Source: Corythucha ciliata (lineage: Eukaryota > Arthropoda > Insecta > Hemiptera > Tingidae). Taken from it: a DNA stretch of 64,000 nucleotides. The notes beneath the pieces are model-generated. The model did no database searches, was not told the DNA's origin, and saw nothing but the letters and a program-made list of their open reading frames with translations. Position numbers and translations under genes: made by a program. This document shows, piece after piece, positions 23,001 through 35,821 of this stretch. Every line of letters starts with the position of its first letter. The stretch's first letter is position 1. The stretch spans positions 32,240,001-32,304,000 of the forward strand of contig CM075943.1 in the NCBI GenBank assembly GCA_038030265.1, given 5' to 3'.

Positions 23001-23940
23001 AGAGTTGAACTCTAATTGACATTTGACAAACTTTGGCTGCAGGCTGTAGGTTACTATAGGAAACTGGTGCGGTTAGAAAAGGGATCCAAAGACCATTATA
23101 GTCAAATTGTACACTCTAATAAGGAAAGCATCTGCACTAGGTATCCTCGACAAGAAGAAGAAGAAAAAAAAACAACAACACCTGGCGCTTCTTTCCACCG
23201 TCCTTCTTTCTGCTAAGAATATCTGTCTTTTTCTGGGTCCCTCCTCTCTTGGCCATCATCTTTTCAGTTTCCTAGTGTATTCTTTCTTCCAAGACGCAAC
23301 TAAAAGCAAATTATAGGCGTATCCTTTTACCTCCCTATTCTGTGGTGTCTTTTTTTTTTTTTTTTTTTTGTATAAATTGCTGAGAATAATCCCCATGGAA
23401 AGTGAGGTACGGAGAGGTGGGTTTTGAAAGGACCCCCCCCCCTCGCCTTTCCCAATAGAGTTATGAAATGTGGTCTTGTGAAAAACTTTTTAATAGCTGA
23501 AAAAAGCAGTTGTTAAAAAGGGATGTTTTTTAACACGCGAACACGCCAACTCGGCGTACTTTTCATCCTTCTTTCTATAGTATAGGTACCTTAAATAAAA
23601 CATGAAGAACTGAATGACTTAACTTTTTTCGTTAAGGTTTTTTTGGTCTTTCCGCAAGACCAAAAAAATACGTAAAAATAGATCGAGTACCCTCCCTAGA
23701 AGTCCTTCGATCACAAGGGTCAACGAAACCTGTGATGCCCCGCAACTTCTGAAATCCTGATATCCCGCAGACAGTCATGAAGCCCAAGGAAGAGTCTCGA
23801 TCATGCACATGAACCTCGCTGGGCAGCCCAGGGGCCTTAATACGAACAGCCCCGCCGGTAGTACGAATTGCCGCAGGTGGGATCCATCAACGTTGTTTAA
23901 AGCACGCCGTGTCAACCAACACTTTCGGGATATTCTTTTT
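20044..23940. other. No gene seen
   Basis: Nearly 4 kb of AT-rich sequence without a recognisable frame, repeat family or RNA gene. Local features are a pyrimidine-rich stretch (about 22170-22235), a GAA-rich stretch near 23150, a T tract near 23350-23369 and a C tract near 23434-23443. Confidence 0.5.
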
Positions 23941-23944
23941 ACTG

Positions 23945-24235
23945 CATGAGCGCTCGTACTAGTGTCGAACGAGCTCTTTTTCTAGTTTTTAACCGTGCAA
24001 CCGCGAATTTGTGCGATTTCTCCATTTCATCCTCGAACGAGCTCTGTTTCTCAATTGTATCCGCTAATAGGCGTCGTTCCTCAATTTCCGAAGTGAATTG
24101 CCGCTTTTCCCCCAATTTCAGCCGCGCACGTGCTAAGGGAACAGCGAATTAACCTTTTTTTTCTCAATTTTGGCCTGAACGTTGCATCGAGAAACCTCAA
24201 ATTGGCTCTTTTTGGCCGCGGAAAATTGTCCTAAG
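23945..24235 (+). repeat. Degenerate tandem array, type alpha
   Basis: Units such as ctcaattgtatccgctaat and aatttcagccgcgcacg, more diverged than the copies at 6.5 and 9.7 kb. Confidence 0.6.
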
Positions 24236-26372
24236 AACATCGCGCGCGAATCTCATTAGGCTATAATATTCTGAAAGTCAGCTGTGTCGTGAAGATGGAC
24301 CAATACCAACGACATGGCAAAACTGTTCTACTTTCTGCCACTTTGAGCGTCAAACCCATAAAATTTGGTAATTAAATATAGCAAAAATTTTGTGCGAACT
24401 GAGAATTGTAATTTTTCGTACAGCCATCAAGTTCTGGGAAATTGTGTTTTTAAAAGAACCAAACCCTCAAATTTTGTACACATTTGATAAAGCCCAAACT
24501 GGATCTTCCCCTGAAACGATATACAGGACATTTTGCGCCAGTTTAACCGCGAAACCTAGCACTTCGTGGACAGAAGGTCGCGAAAACAGACTTCATACGC
24601 TAATTTGGCAGTTCAACTGATACTAATAGCGTTCCCCATTTGCACAAAATTCTGCATTAGGGCAATTCATTTCCACCCGTCTTCACTGAATTAAATCGCA
24701 AAGGGTTTATTGACCTTCACAAATTGCAGGATCATTGTTGGGTTATTTTTAAAGGACCCATAGTCAAGCCAGAAGTGGTTTGAGTCCGAGATTTAGAGAG
24801 TTCAATTCCGGTTAAAGTCCTTCCTGGCAATTGACAATTTTGACGGCGGTCAGTTGACCAGAGCCCAACACTATACCTACCTACTATTCTCTGTTTACAA
24901 TCCCTTTTCCTCCCCTTCTACTATCCATAATTAGCGGCAGGTTTGAGGAACTCTGGGAGCCATAGCATTCTTAAATCCGAGGCCCAGTATACTCGCATAG
25001 CCCGCTTGGAGTAACTGAGGTGTATAGGTAGGGCGTTACACGGATGTTATTCTTTTGATCGTTGACTGCATGAATTCCCCTTCTGGCGTTTGTAGCATGT
25101 GTAGTGAGTCATTATTTAATCCCCCTTCTCACACAAAATACTCGCCCGTATAACTCCAGGCACCGTGGACATCAGGGCTGGGGGTTTTCGAGGAGGATTG
25201 ACGAGAGGCATACAAGAAGGGATCTTCCATACATCCTTTAACTGAATGCCCCGAAGGCGAAGAGGGTCGGCTAATCTAGAGGGATGGACGAAGAGCCGAA
25301 GATGATAGGGTACGGAGGGATCTTTGTTATAACAGGCCTCCCCTTAATGATCCACTACCAGCCGTTATCTGTTTATGTTCCAAATGCGAAATAAAGGGTG
25401 AGGGTTGAGGAAGGACTAAATCAGGACGAGTGCGGAAAGGGGCCATTGAAGCTATAGACATCGAGGGGGGACACAAGGATCGTCAAGGGTGAAAAGAGGG
25501 GAAGCTTTCTACCGTTTCTGAAGAGTGTACCCCCAGCGGCTCAAATCTACCATGAAAAGGGGGGAATAAGAGTATACGGCTAACAACGGCTGTGGTGTCC
25601 AGGGGGTTGAAAGAGAGTGAGAGAGCTTGCTGGCGGTATGGTAGTTAGGAAAAGGCTTTAGAGATTGTCCATCGCTTTCACATGAAGAAGCAACCTCAAT
25701 TTCCGTTAACAGGCCTTTCAATGAAGATATATTATCACTACCCTTTTCTCTTTATTGCCGTTTATCTCTCGATTATTTTTCATATTTCGATTACCTTCAA
25801 TTTGCTCTAACCATCGTCTAGCCCTAGAGTATAAGCCAGAAGTGGATTCGACCAATTATCTTAAACTGATGAAAAATTTCGTTGCAGCTGGTTGGTTTTA
25901 CACTTCACGCATTTGCAGCTGAGCTACCATATTTCTCGCCAAGTGACCAATTGCTCACTGCTGCGACGCTTTGACTTTATTGTTTCTTGTTGGATGAGAA
26001 ACAAAGAAAAGTGGTATAAATGCAGTTCTACCCCCATTGTGCCAAGTGCAAGCTAACCCAAATAACGGTTTTTTCCCCCTTTTATTGTGAACTGTGTTTG
26101 TGGGGTTCTGTACCATTAATAAGTTTTTTTGTTACTTTTTAATAAATGGTCGACGTTTTTATTTGGAATCTCGTTGTAGTCCTCATGGGTATTAGCGAAA
26201 GAATAGAGGAAAGAGGTTGGCGAGCGCATGCACAGAACATTGAAACCTGTTTAAATCTTGCTTTATGGGTTCCCCCTCTCCAACAATCCCTTTGACAATA
26301 AAGGAGTTTGTATGTACAATGGGAAAAAAAGATACCTCTGCCAACTCATGGTTGAGGGGGGAGTGAGTGAGA

Positions 26373-26406
<34 letters not shown>

Positions 26407-28165
26407 ATTGTGAGAGAGACAACAGAGTAATAAAGAGAGTTGTGAGTTGTGAGTTCCACAGCAATACGACCCCTTTCCCCTTTTCCATCCTTGTGCGACA
26501 ACATATCTTCGTCCTTTCCTCAGAGTCCCTGAGGCGAAACCCCTGTTTTTTGGTCTTTTTTATGCCTTTTTTCCCCATACAAAACCAATCCCCCAGGGGA
26601 AGTTGTCCTTTTTCCCCCCCAAGGGCCCCCGGGCTGATAGTAAAGTCTGCCGGTCCCCCTCTTCCCCGTTCCGTTCTACTCACATCTCACACCCACCCCC
26701 CATTCAATCCCATGGTATGTATTTTTTTTCCTTTTCACTCACCCTCCACCATCACACCCACTGTTTCATTTTCCCTTCCTCGCAATTTGTAGTGTCAACT
26801 GCCCTCCTTCTTTATTTCACACCAACCAACCCCCTATCATGCTGTCTTCTTCCATCAACCCCCATATCCCTTGATGTAATGAGCTTTTTTGCTTTTACGA
26901 TTTTGCCGCTTCTCAGCCCTTGAGTGCTCCCCTCCGTTCAAACCAATGTCTAACCCTCTTCAATTCACAGAGGGTGGATGGATGGAAAAATTGAAAAATA
27001 ATGCGTCTTCCCTCATTCGCATTTCATTTCACTCCCCCTAACTTCGTTTCTCAATTATGAATTGTGCCTATTTGAAAGTTTCCTGTCGAAGCTTTTCAAC
27101 GCCTCATTATGAAGTTCGTATGTTTATGGTCAACAGGTTTCAATGTTCTGTGCATCCGCTCACCGACTCGTCTGCTGTACAAAAAATCATCGAAGCAAAA
27201 ATACAACAGCGAAAGAAAAGCACGAGCCATTGGCAGGCAAGACGTTTTAAGAACATTTTGATAACCGCCATGGCGCCACTAAAGCCCATAATCGCTGAAG
27301 CCGTAAAGGTAGTTGGGGAAGCTTTTACTGTTGAGACAACCATTGGAAAACTTCTCTTCTAGTCTTCTGATACTTTCAGTTTTGCATGCTTCAAGTGGCC
27401 TTTTGGTCCAGTAATCTTCTATAGAGCGGGAAAGACAGAGCGGCTATGCGTAGGGACGTAAAAAAGATGAACAAAAGATTCTGGCTATGAGCTCTTCTCT
27501 CTTGGCTCTTTTCCTCACCTTTTTCTTTTTTAAAGGAGCTTGGCTGGCGGTGGCCTTTTCTTCTTTTTGTTAACAAATTACAGCAGCAATGGTCTTTTGT
27601 TCTCTATACCGCTTTCCAGTCGGTTACCCCTCTACCACAGAACATCCTCCTCCTTCGTACTATAGCCATTCATCGAGGCTGTATAGAACGTCCTTTCAAC
27701 TTTTTAATCGGTGTAATTCTCGAAAAAGAGAGATTAAAATTCCTTTTTAGTGTACCTATTCCATTTTTGGGCTCGTCCTGGAGATGACCATGACCAATGT
27801 AGGTCATGATACATTTTTCACGTTTCAGAACCTGTAAAACGCCACAGTCAGTAGTAAGGTAGGTGTATACGTTCATGTATTTATGCACCCTCGTGTGTGA
27901 GCACGATGCTCGACCACGACCACCATTTTCGACCTATAATAAGCCAGTTAATTGCCAAGTTAATTAAAAGCCAATAGCCTTAATTATCTCGGGTGAATTT
28001 GGGTCCTCTCAGTGAGTAACCATAACCCCCACCCTGTCCATTTTCACTACTATCACTACTGTTTTATGTGGGGGGGGGGAGTGCTACCCCCCCCCCTCGG
28101 CTCGGCAGGATTGACTAGTAGGAGAAGATAAATAGCGTCGAACAGCGAGTTTCGAGAAATACTTA
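24236..28165. other. No gene seen; isolated 34-bp inverted repeat and long A tract
   Basis: About 34 bp at 26221-26254 (gcacagaacattgaaacctg) is inverted at about 27132-27165, enclosing 0.88 kb that includes an A tract of more than 30 (26372-26403). The frame 26192-26683 (minus) crosses this tract. The 101-codon frame 27057-27362 is not recognised. Hairpin G9...C10 lies at about 28071-28096. Confidence 0.45.
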
Positions 28166-28169
28166 CAGT

Positions 28170-28245
28170 ATAAATTGCTAAAATTTAGCTAAATGGCTAA
28201 AATTGACAGAAAGCGCTAATTTGCGGCTAAAAATCTGTAACGCAT
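28170..28245 (-). repeat. Short type-alpha array, reverse orientation
   Basis: Three units, including gcgctaatttgcggctaaaa. The 28246-28914 segment that follows has no gene; near 28530-28605 a short motif gtgacgtaaagta is repeated three times. Confidence 0.6.
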
Positions 28246-28914
28246 TCGTTTTTAGAATCAAAATGTATGAAACGAGGTTTCTTCACCCAAGAAATAATGC
28301 AGGTTGAAAATAATAATAATAGACGTATCATATAAAATAGTATGTTTCACAACGAATGAGGAAAGCGTCACTTTACGCGCGAGTTGTGTTTGGCGATCGA
28401 GGTGAAGCCGAGTTCGCTAATTACTGACAACAAGCGCGTTAAGACGCTCCTCAAGAGTTGCGAACGCTATTTTTCGCTTGACCGACCAAGTGTGAGGCAC
28501 TTCACCACGACTCACTCCAAACATGTCACTCCTAACAGTGGCGGAAAGTATTTTACATCAGTCCTAGCAGTGACGTAAAGTACTTTCGTTCACTCCGTGA
28601 CGTAAAGTAAGGAAATAACATGCTGAGATTAAAGTGTTTCTTTCGTCGTGAGGTTGCCATGGTGAAAATAGCCACTTTCTTCGTAGGTCAATCGAAAATC
28701 AATTTACAGGAAATAAGTGCGAGATAATTATAGGTTTAGGGGTCATTCAGGGGTTAAAAGGGTAACGTTCTTCGCGGAGGAAAGGTTGACAATAACCCAG
28801 TGTTTAAAATAAGGATCAAATCAGAATTCATACGGTAAAATAGTAGAAAATGCACTAAATTGAGCTGGAATATGTTGTCCTGTCGAGAAATAGGTACCAT
28901 ACCATAGTTTATTA

Positions 28915-29300
28915 AGGTGCGTTTACACTATGCGAGTTTTCCTCGCGAGGAATCCCTCGCGATACTTTGACTCGCCCTACCAAAACGAAGAGCGAGTGTC
29001 CTCGCTCAGTAGGGTGAGCCGGCAGTTTGAACTTGACCGAGGCTGCAATATGGCGTCCATCGTTCCACCGCACGGTCCCATGAATCCCACTACAGCGTCT
29101 GCATTCGCTTTAATTATGATAAACTGGCTAACGAGGAAGAAATGGAAATAATAAAAGTATTACGCGCCGCTGGTGGAGTAAAGAGATTTTCCGGCGACGT
29201 CAGCAATACGGAAATAAACTTATACGCGAAATAGCGGCGGATTCAGTGGACGATACGGTCAAAAACTTTCACTTCAATTGGTTTCCACGCATCTTCTTTC
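28915..29300 (+). pseudogene. PIF/Harbinger-like transposase N-terminal relic
   Basis: From 29165 one frame reads RRWWSKEIFRRRQQYGNKLI, close to the RRWWVRPIFRRRxxYG block near the start of PIF/Harbinger (HARBI1-like) proteins. Just upstream, in another frame from about 29116, KLANEEEMEIIKVLRA resembles the acidic stretch that precedes this block, so a frameshift separates them. About 250 bp further upstream the sequence TAA-GGTGCGTTTACACT could be a Harbinger-style terminus, but no partner was found. The catalytic part is absent. Confidence 0.45.
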
Positions 29301-29885
29301 CTCCTCTTGTTGTGGTATCCCTCGTCCTTCGGGTCCCACTTTAACACTATATGATTTATATTCATTTACATATTAATGATATTGATTGTTCTTGGTTCAT
29401 ATTGCCTCGCGAGTACGAAAAAGACTGAGCGAGTCAGAACAAGCGAGGTCCTTTGATGAGCTCTCGGAGACCGACAGCCAGCGGCTCAGGGCCGGCCTCG
29501 CATGTCTTAAAAACGTTCACTCACACGAGCGTCGGTTCTTTGCACCCCACATCTCATCAACCGCAGCCAGAGTAGCAAGGTTCTCCGCATAAAGCCCAAA
29601 AAGTGCGCTGACTTGAGGGTCCCAAGGTCCAATGCAGACCCCCCCCCCCCAACCAATAGCTCTCTAATATGTATATTACGTATGTATAGTGTATCAGTCA
29701 TGTCGCGTCGTTGGGTTAATAGACCTATTTTCTATGGGAGAGGGAGTCGTAAAAACCGCAAAGATGGCGATCGAACGCTGATTCCCTCTCTGGAGGACGA
29801 GAAGTGAGGTTGCCAAACATCAAGGGTTGCCCTGGGCAGTACCGGTTTGGCTAATAATTGTGTTCAATGTCCCAATGTTGTCCCC
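29301..29885. other. No gene recognised
   Basis: Frames on both strands at 29386-29701 are unassigned; the region is GC-richer than its surroundings and might continue the relic upstream, but I see no motif. A C tract of about 11 lies at 29640-29650. Confidence 0.4.
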
Positions 29886-29889
29886 GATT

Positions 29890-30035
29890 TTGTTATTTAT
29901 ATAACGTTGGTTTTAGTATGAGCAAAACCGGAAATTGGTCGCAAAGTTTGGTTTTCGAATGAGCCAAATTCGTGAAATTTGGGTTTCGTATGACCATGAC
30001 CGAAATTGGATTTTGAAAAAGCCAAACCTGCGCGT
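29890..30035 (-). repeat. Short type-beta array, reverse orientation
   Basis: Four units of the kind gagccaaattcgtgaaattt, the reverse complement of the array at 5.2-6.1 kb. Confidence 0.65.
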
Positions 30036-30423
30036 AATGAATTAATGATTCTAGACGAACAATATCCATCGAACACGTTGAGCTAGAGTCAACCCCAAAA
30101 AATATCTAAAATCCGCTAAAGGATGAAAGTGCCTGAATCACGAAATTTAGTCGCAGAAGAACGGGTTTGAAAGAACTAGTAAGCCAGTGGCGTAGTAACG
30201 GGGGGAGTATACAGGGGCCAAATGAACCACCCCAAATTCTGCTGGGGGGGGGGTACACCCTATGTACCTCCCCCCCTTTATTTCGTGTCTTTTTACATAC
30301 CTTCAAATGAAGTAGCATCGGCGTCTTTTTTCTCCTAGTGTGAGAGGGGCCTATGGCCCCAACCCTAGCAATAAAGTTCCTTAGCGAAAAAACCCTTAAA
30401 AAATTAAGTCTTCACCATCAGTT

Positions 30424-32978
30424 CACTGGGAAAAAAGTACGGTATTTTGCTACGGTAAAAAATTCTTTGCGGTGAATTTTAAAGTCATTGCGTTAGCATC
30501 TACCGACATTGTTGACGTTAGCGAAAACCGTATTACGGTAAAACAAGGTTCCGGTAAAAACAAACGCTATTTTACTTAATAATTAGGCATTTTAACGTGC
30601 TTTGTGGGTGAAATGACTGTAAAATTCTATTTACCGAGACCGCTCGGTACAAATGAACACGTTAAAAATAAAAATTCGGTAAAGTAATATGCTTAACGTC
30701 ACAAATTGAATACTTTTGGTTGGATAGCGGTAAAAATTGAATTAGATGAGATTATATAGCTCAACAAGTTAGTGAAAATGCCCCAATAATACAATGCCAT
30801 TGAGTAACGTAACATCCAAATTCCATCGAAACATTCCGCCAATTGAAACACATGAGCTATAATTGGACAAGTGATCTGCGAATGGGTTCAGGAACTAATG
30901 TTGGCTTGGTTGATGGTTGCTCGTATTAGACCATAGTATAAGTCTCAAAACTTTGTAGTTCAGTGGAGTTATATTCATTCAAGTGATTTCAAATTCGTTG
31001 TCTCCGAAGGATGTAGGTATCATTTTTATTATTATATGAGGTAAGTGATAACATTTTTGCTTTAATGTGTAGATTACTTTATGAGCAGATAACTGACCTG
31101 GGTTTGGAGACGGAACAGATTATAGTTTTGAAGTATCCGGAGCACCAACGGTGTGCTTCAATAATTTAAAATGGATTGGTTATTAATAAACTAATTGGAT
31201 TTAAATATTATATTGATTTCGGGTTCGGGGTTTACCGTTAAAGACTGGTTGCTCTTAATGTAATTTTTCTTCTATTTTTAACGTACATCCATGCTTTACC
31301 GAACTTGTGAGTGGAACACTGGAAAGGGGTGGGCATATAAATTTGATGACGACAGGAGAAAACTCTTTCACCGACTTATAACGGTTAAAACCTAATTTGT
31401 TAACGTTACGCATACGGTAAGTCTCCCCACTATTTACAGTAAAATCATAAAGTTACCGTATTAAGAACGGTATGACTTACCGTCTAACCCCCACTACACT
31501 TCCTTTCTGAACAGAACTGGCTTGCTTGTTGCTTTTAGTTGAGGTTAAGCTCTTATGGTCAAGATCAGAGTGGTGTTTTGCTTACGGGTTGTGCCTATTC
31601 TGAGTTCAAATAGTCAGCAGCATTTTTTTTCTGTTTATATACTTTCTTCTAAATTTTTGACTTTCTTTTATGTGTTTTATTTTTTCCGGTAGGTTTTTAA
31701 TTTGAGTTTTCTTTTTATACGTTAGTGACAGATTCGGCAATTTGTTGTGAAGTCGAAGAGCTCATTTCTTCGTGGGGACTTCGAGGCGATGTAATCGTGA
31801 AAATAAAAGGTGAGTTGTCTCAAAGAGGAAGCATTTTTTCTAGAAAGCATAATGTTTTCTTTATTTAGTACTTCGAACTAAATAACTTGCAGTTTTCCAA
31901 GCCAAACACTTTAACTGCGGCATTTGACCACACCGGTGATTATTTAATCACTTCACGAAACTCAGTTGCTTGACTACTTGAGATATTTTACTTACAACTA
32001 AATATATGGGTTTATTTCATTCTTAAAACCACCTAAAATGTTGGATATTACGCATTCCTGCACAATTAGTGTGATTTGAATGACTGATGTATTTTGTTTT
32101 TGAATCTGCTTGTAATTTTTTTAAATTTATGTATTTATAGGCCTAATTTGAAATAACACTTATCGAGAAATACTGTTATACCTGTATGTTACGAAATAAT
32201 ATTATGCCTTATTACATTTTTGATCTGAATATGTCTTTAATCTTCTTTTTCTTCTTCTTCTTCTTCTTCTTCTTCTTCTTTACTGTTAATTTACAGTTTG
32301 ACTTCGAGCGAGGAAAGGGAAACTTATGTTTCCCTTAAACTAAATTTATGTTCGTTGAATTTTAAAGAATTAAATTCATTAAACATAATTTTTAACGTCA
32401 ATGTTCGGTACATCTTTACGGCGTCATTACATTCAAGATTACCGTCAATGTCAAGGGTTTCACTGTTGATTTACCGATGTATTCACGGTTAGACTGACCG
32501 TGAATTAACCAAAAAAGATATAATTTACCGGTTTGAAATCGCTAAGATCAACCGTAGTGACGGTGAAATTGAAGTAATTTTTTTCGGTAAATTTCAACGA
32601 ATACAGTGCATTAAGAATCATTTTTAACGTCAGTGATAGTTAGATTTGACCGTACAATTACATTCAAAATTACCGTCTATGACGTTAAGTTAAACCGTAA
32701 GTTTACTGATATGAGCGGTAAAATTAAATGTATGCCAACCGTATTCCGCTAAGCGTTTGAACGGTAAAAAATTACGGTTGACAAATGCTTACCGTTAAAA
32801 ATATATCGGTAAAAAAAATTAACGGTAGAAAATTTTTACTGAATAATATTAACGGTGAAGCACAGTCTACCGAAAATACGGTAATATTTGTGTACGGTAA
32901 AAAGTAACGAACAATAACGTTTGGCTAATCACAACCGTTATTTAACGTTTAAATTTCAACCGTTCTTTTTTCCCAGTG
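30424..32978. mobile_element. CACTG-ended DNA transposon, non-autonomous, with ACGGTAA motif arrays
   Basis: The left end CACTGGGAAAAAAGTACGGT and the right end, read inward, CACTGGGAAAAAAGAACGGT agree at 19 of 20. TT flanks both sides (30422-30423, 32979-32980), compatible with a 2-bp target duplication. ACGGTAA or TTACCGT motifs are clustered at both ends (30440-30760, 32400-32970) and in the middle (31230-31490). CACTA-like (CMC) elements have CACT ends and subterminal transposase-binding motif arrays, so this superfamily is the best guess. No transposase frame is present. A TTC microsatellite lies at about 32243-32281. Confidence 0.7.
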
Positions 32979-33644
32979 TTGAGCTTCAAAACAGAAGAAG
33001 GCACAACCACTGCAAAGCTCCAACCACAAAAATGAACCTACCCCTACCACATAAAACACTGGGGCTTACTGCTGAAGCGGTTGGAACCAATTGTTTCGAT
33101 CGAAACGCTTCGATCTGTGCATTTTGCGGTCGTACACATCCTAATGGAATAATTGTCCTAATGGAATAATTTTGTGGGGCAACTCTTATGGCTCCGGACG
33201 TCTTTTCTTTCTGCAAAAAAGGACTTTAATAAATATGGCGCTGGTGGCTCCAGAAACGCTCCCTGCGATGTTCGTGTTGGAGGTCCTTCGTTAAGTCGTG
33301 GGGGGGAGAGTTTCTCCTTGGTGGGCGACGGCCTATCTTTGAAACTCCGGAACAGTCATCATCTAACGAGCCGACAAGGGTAAGGCGGATCTCTCAATGA
33401 GACAAAATATTCGATACTTGGTTGCGATCCTTTTCAACTGTCACCCAGAACCTGTGCGGCGTTTGTCAGCTAAGTTGTTACTTCAGCGTTGCAAGGATTT
33501 CATTTTGAGGAATCCTATTTATGCGGTCGCCGACTTCTCTAAACACAAGTTTGTTGGCTTATAAGTTATAGTGGAATATTCATAATTATTGAAGAATGCA
33601 AACATCGACATGTAATACCTTAACGATAAGGAAAGAAAGAAAGA
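32979..33644. other. No gene seen
   Basis: Small frames at 32921-33383 are not recognised. The segment cctaatggaataatt is directly duplicated at about 33139-33172, and a GAAA repeat lies at about 33630-33652. Confidence 0.45.
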
Positions 33645-33850
33645 AAGAAAGATTTTGGTTTTTTGAGGAATCAAAACTTCAAAATTAGTTTTCTTGAGAG
33701 CCAATCCAACAAATTTTGTTTTTTAAAGAGCCTAACCAGGGAAATTTGAGTTTTGCAATCACAAAACTACGCGAAATTGGTTTACATTGAGTACCCAAAC
33801 TCGCAAAATCGGTTTTTGACCGAGTTAATTGCCAAAGCGAAATTAGTTTT
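33645..33850 (-). repeat. Type-beta array, reverse orientation
   Basis: About six units with gaaattggttt and gagccaaacc-like blocks. Confidence 0.65.
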
Positions 33851-34061
33851 TTGAGGGGGGGGGGGGGCAAGTGCGTTTGATATAACGGGAAATGGTAATT
33901 CTTATTCGGCGTCCGTGGATCCCGCTTGCGGTAGTTTTCCTCGACAATTTTAACTTGCCCCAGAGCGACCAGTCGAGGACCAGCACATATAGGTTGAGCA
34001 ACTCCTCCAACTCAAGGCCTGTTGCCCCCCCCCCCCCCCCGAAATACAACTGAGTGGCCAC
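33851..34061 (-). pseudogene. Possible Harbinger-like C-terminal relic between G and C tracts
   Basis: The minus-strand frame contains TASGIHGRRIRITISRYI. A similar phrase, ARGIQGPRIRNNII, occurs on the minus strand near 54140 inside a Harbinger-like element. Both resemble the GRAxRDxII ending common in Harbinger transposases (family impression). The segment is bounded by a G tract of about 14 (33855-33868) and a C tract of about 16 (34025-34040), which are complementary and could pair. Confidence 0.3.
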
Positions 34062-35780
34062 AAGTACCTCGCAGACAACTGCGAATTCCCCTGCAGTTTT
34101 GGTTCACGCGCTACAGTTGATTTCTTAAAAGAACGCGAAACAGACCGTATATTGATGCCTATACAAATGGAGAGAAAATAGCTGGTAAATTACGGATTGT
34201 TGGGGGGGGGGGATAAGTAAGAACTCTAAACTCTTAATAACAGCGAAGAAATAGGGTGCAGGAAATCGTTTTTAAATATTAAACCTGTTTAAAATGCTGA
34301 AAGAGTTTCTGTTTTACCACTAAAATTGTACTCGTTCCATTGCATATTCATTTCAGGCAAACACCAACTTTACTTCAACAAGGGAAGCTTTAAACAGTTT
34401 CCGTTTTTCCCCCTTCTTTTTTGTTTACTCCAAACGGGTAAGGAAAGTCGTTAATGTGTTCTAGTAGTTATTTGTTCGTTTACAGTTCGGATTTCCTTTT
34501 CTAAAGCTCCCACCCCCTCCCCATTCCCTTCTTCGTATCTTTCACACATTAAAAGAGGAACCTGGCCACTTGGCATTCTGACATTGCAATGCACTCTCCT
34601 TTTCATGCACCACACCCTCCTCTTTCCGTTCCCCCAACACGTACATATTATGCAGGTCCTTTTTCTCTCTCTTTTTTTTGTTGTTGTTTTTTTTCCTTCT
34701 TTTTATCCCGAAGGAGCCTTTGTCACTTGCATTCCCTTATAAGCGAGCGTGACAGCGAATGGTACAATTCAAAGCGGTGGTGTGGAGAGGAAGGGACAAA
34801 AAAAATTCCCTTCCGTAAACAGCAGCGTTTACCTTATCAACCATGATGATGTGGTGAGTAGAGGGGAGGAGTTTTTCTCTTTAATACTGCGGCATTGAGT
34901 TCAAAAAAGGTTGAAAGACTGGTCGTGGGGGGGGGGGGTTCTGTTGTATGTTTCCAATAGAGTTATCTTGAATCTTTCAACGACCTAAGGTAAAATTTTA
35001 TTTAAACAGAGCCATTCTGCGGTTTTGTTCAAGCAAGATGATTGAATCAGATAAAAAAATCCTTGTTTTCTCCTCTTTCCTTCCAATTCTTTTTTCCCCT
35101 CCTGAAGAGGTCTCTCTTTTTTCCTTTTCCGCTCTTCCCATTTCCACGAAAAGCTGAATGGAGGCGAGTACGGAATACTGAGATGTTGAGCATTGAAACC
35201 TCTACAGCTCTACAAAGCCATGAAAGGCTGTATACAGTATTTCTTGGATTAAATTCTGTTTGATGGGAAAAACCTGCACTTAACTCAACAGTGGATAAAT
35301 GAAACAATTTATAGATGGCCATTTTTAATTAAAAATAACTGAAATAAAACCAAAATGTTGATTATTGCAAGGTGCACAGCTCACTAACTCAATCGGTGGG
35401 CATCATGAGATTCTCAGGAACAATAGGAGAGCAGTCCGTGCCCTTACGGGACATGCTACATTGTTAAACCTTGGTGAGGTAAGGTGATTAGGAGCACAAT
35501 TGAATGCGCACTTTTATTCCATATTATCAAATTTTATCGTTAACTGCGGTACTTACTCATTCGGTCGGAAAATGTTTGTTAATGAATGCAACAGTTTCAT
35601 CTCTTTACTCTTGTATTCTATCCATTTCCATAACCGCTCTCAAAACTACAAAAATACGAATTTAAAATTTTCCCCCGCATTCCTAAGTGATGTGATACAT
35701 CCGGTAATTATGAATAATTGAGCATAATCACTAAGGCTTAGATAGTAAAAGTGAATAGTTTTGACAGGGCGTTTCTTTTA

Positions 35781-35821
<41 letters not shown>

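Noticed and set aside
26192..26683. 163-codon open frame on the minus strand
   Set aside because: It runs through a homopolymer tract coding a Phe run and has a low-complexity composition with no recognisable motif.
27057..27362. 101-codon frame as a host exon
   Set aside because: No recognisable domain, part of it overlaps the 34-bp inverted repeat, and no supporting splice sites were evident.
30187..30340. hAT element starting CAGTGGCGTAGTAACGG
   Set aside because: The start is hAT-like, but no inverted partner or 8-bp duplication was found before the CACTG element at 30424.
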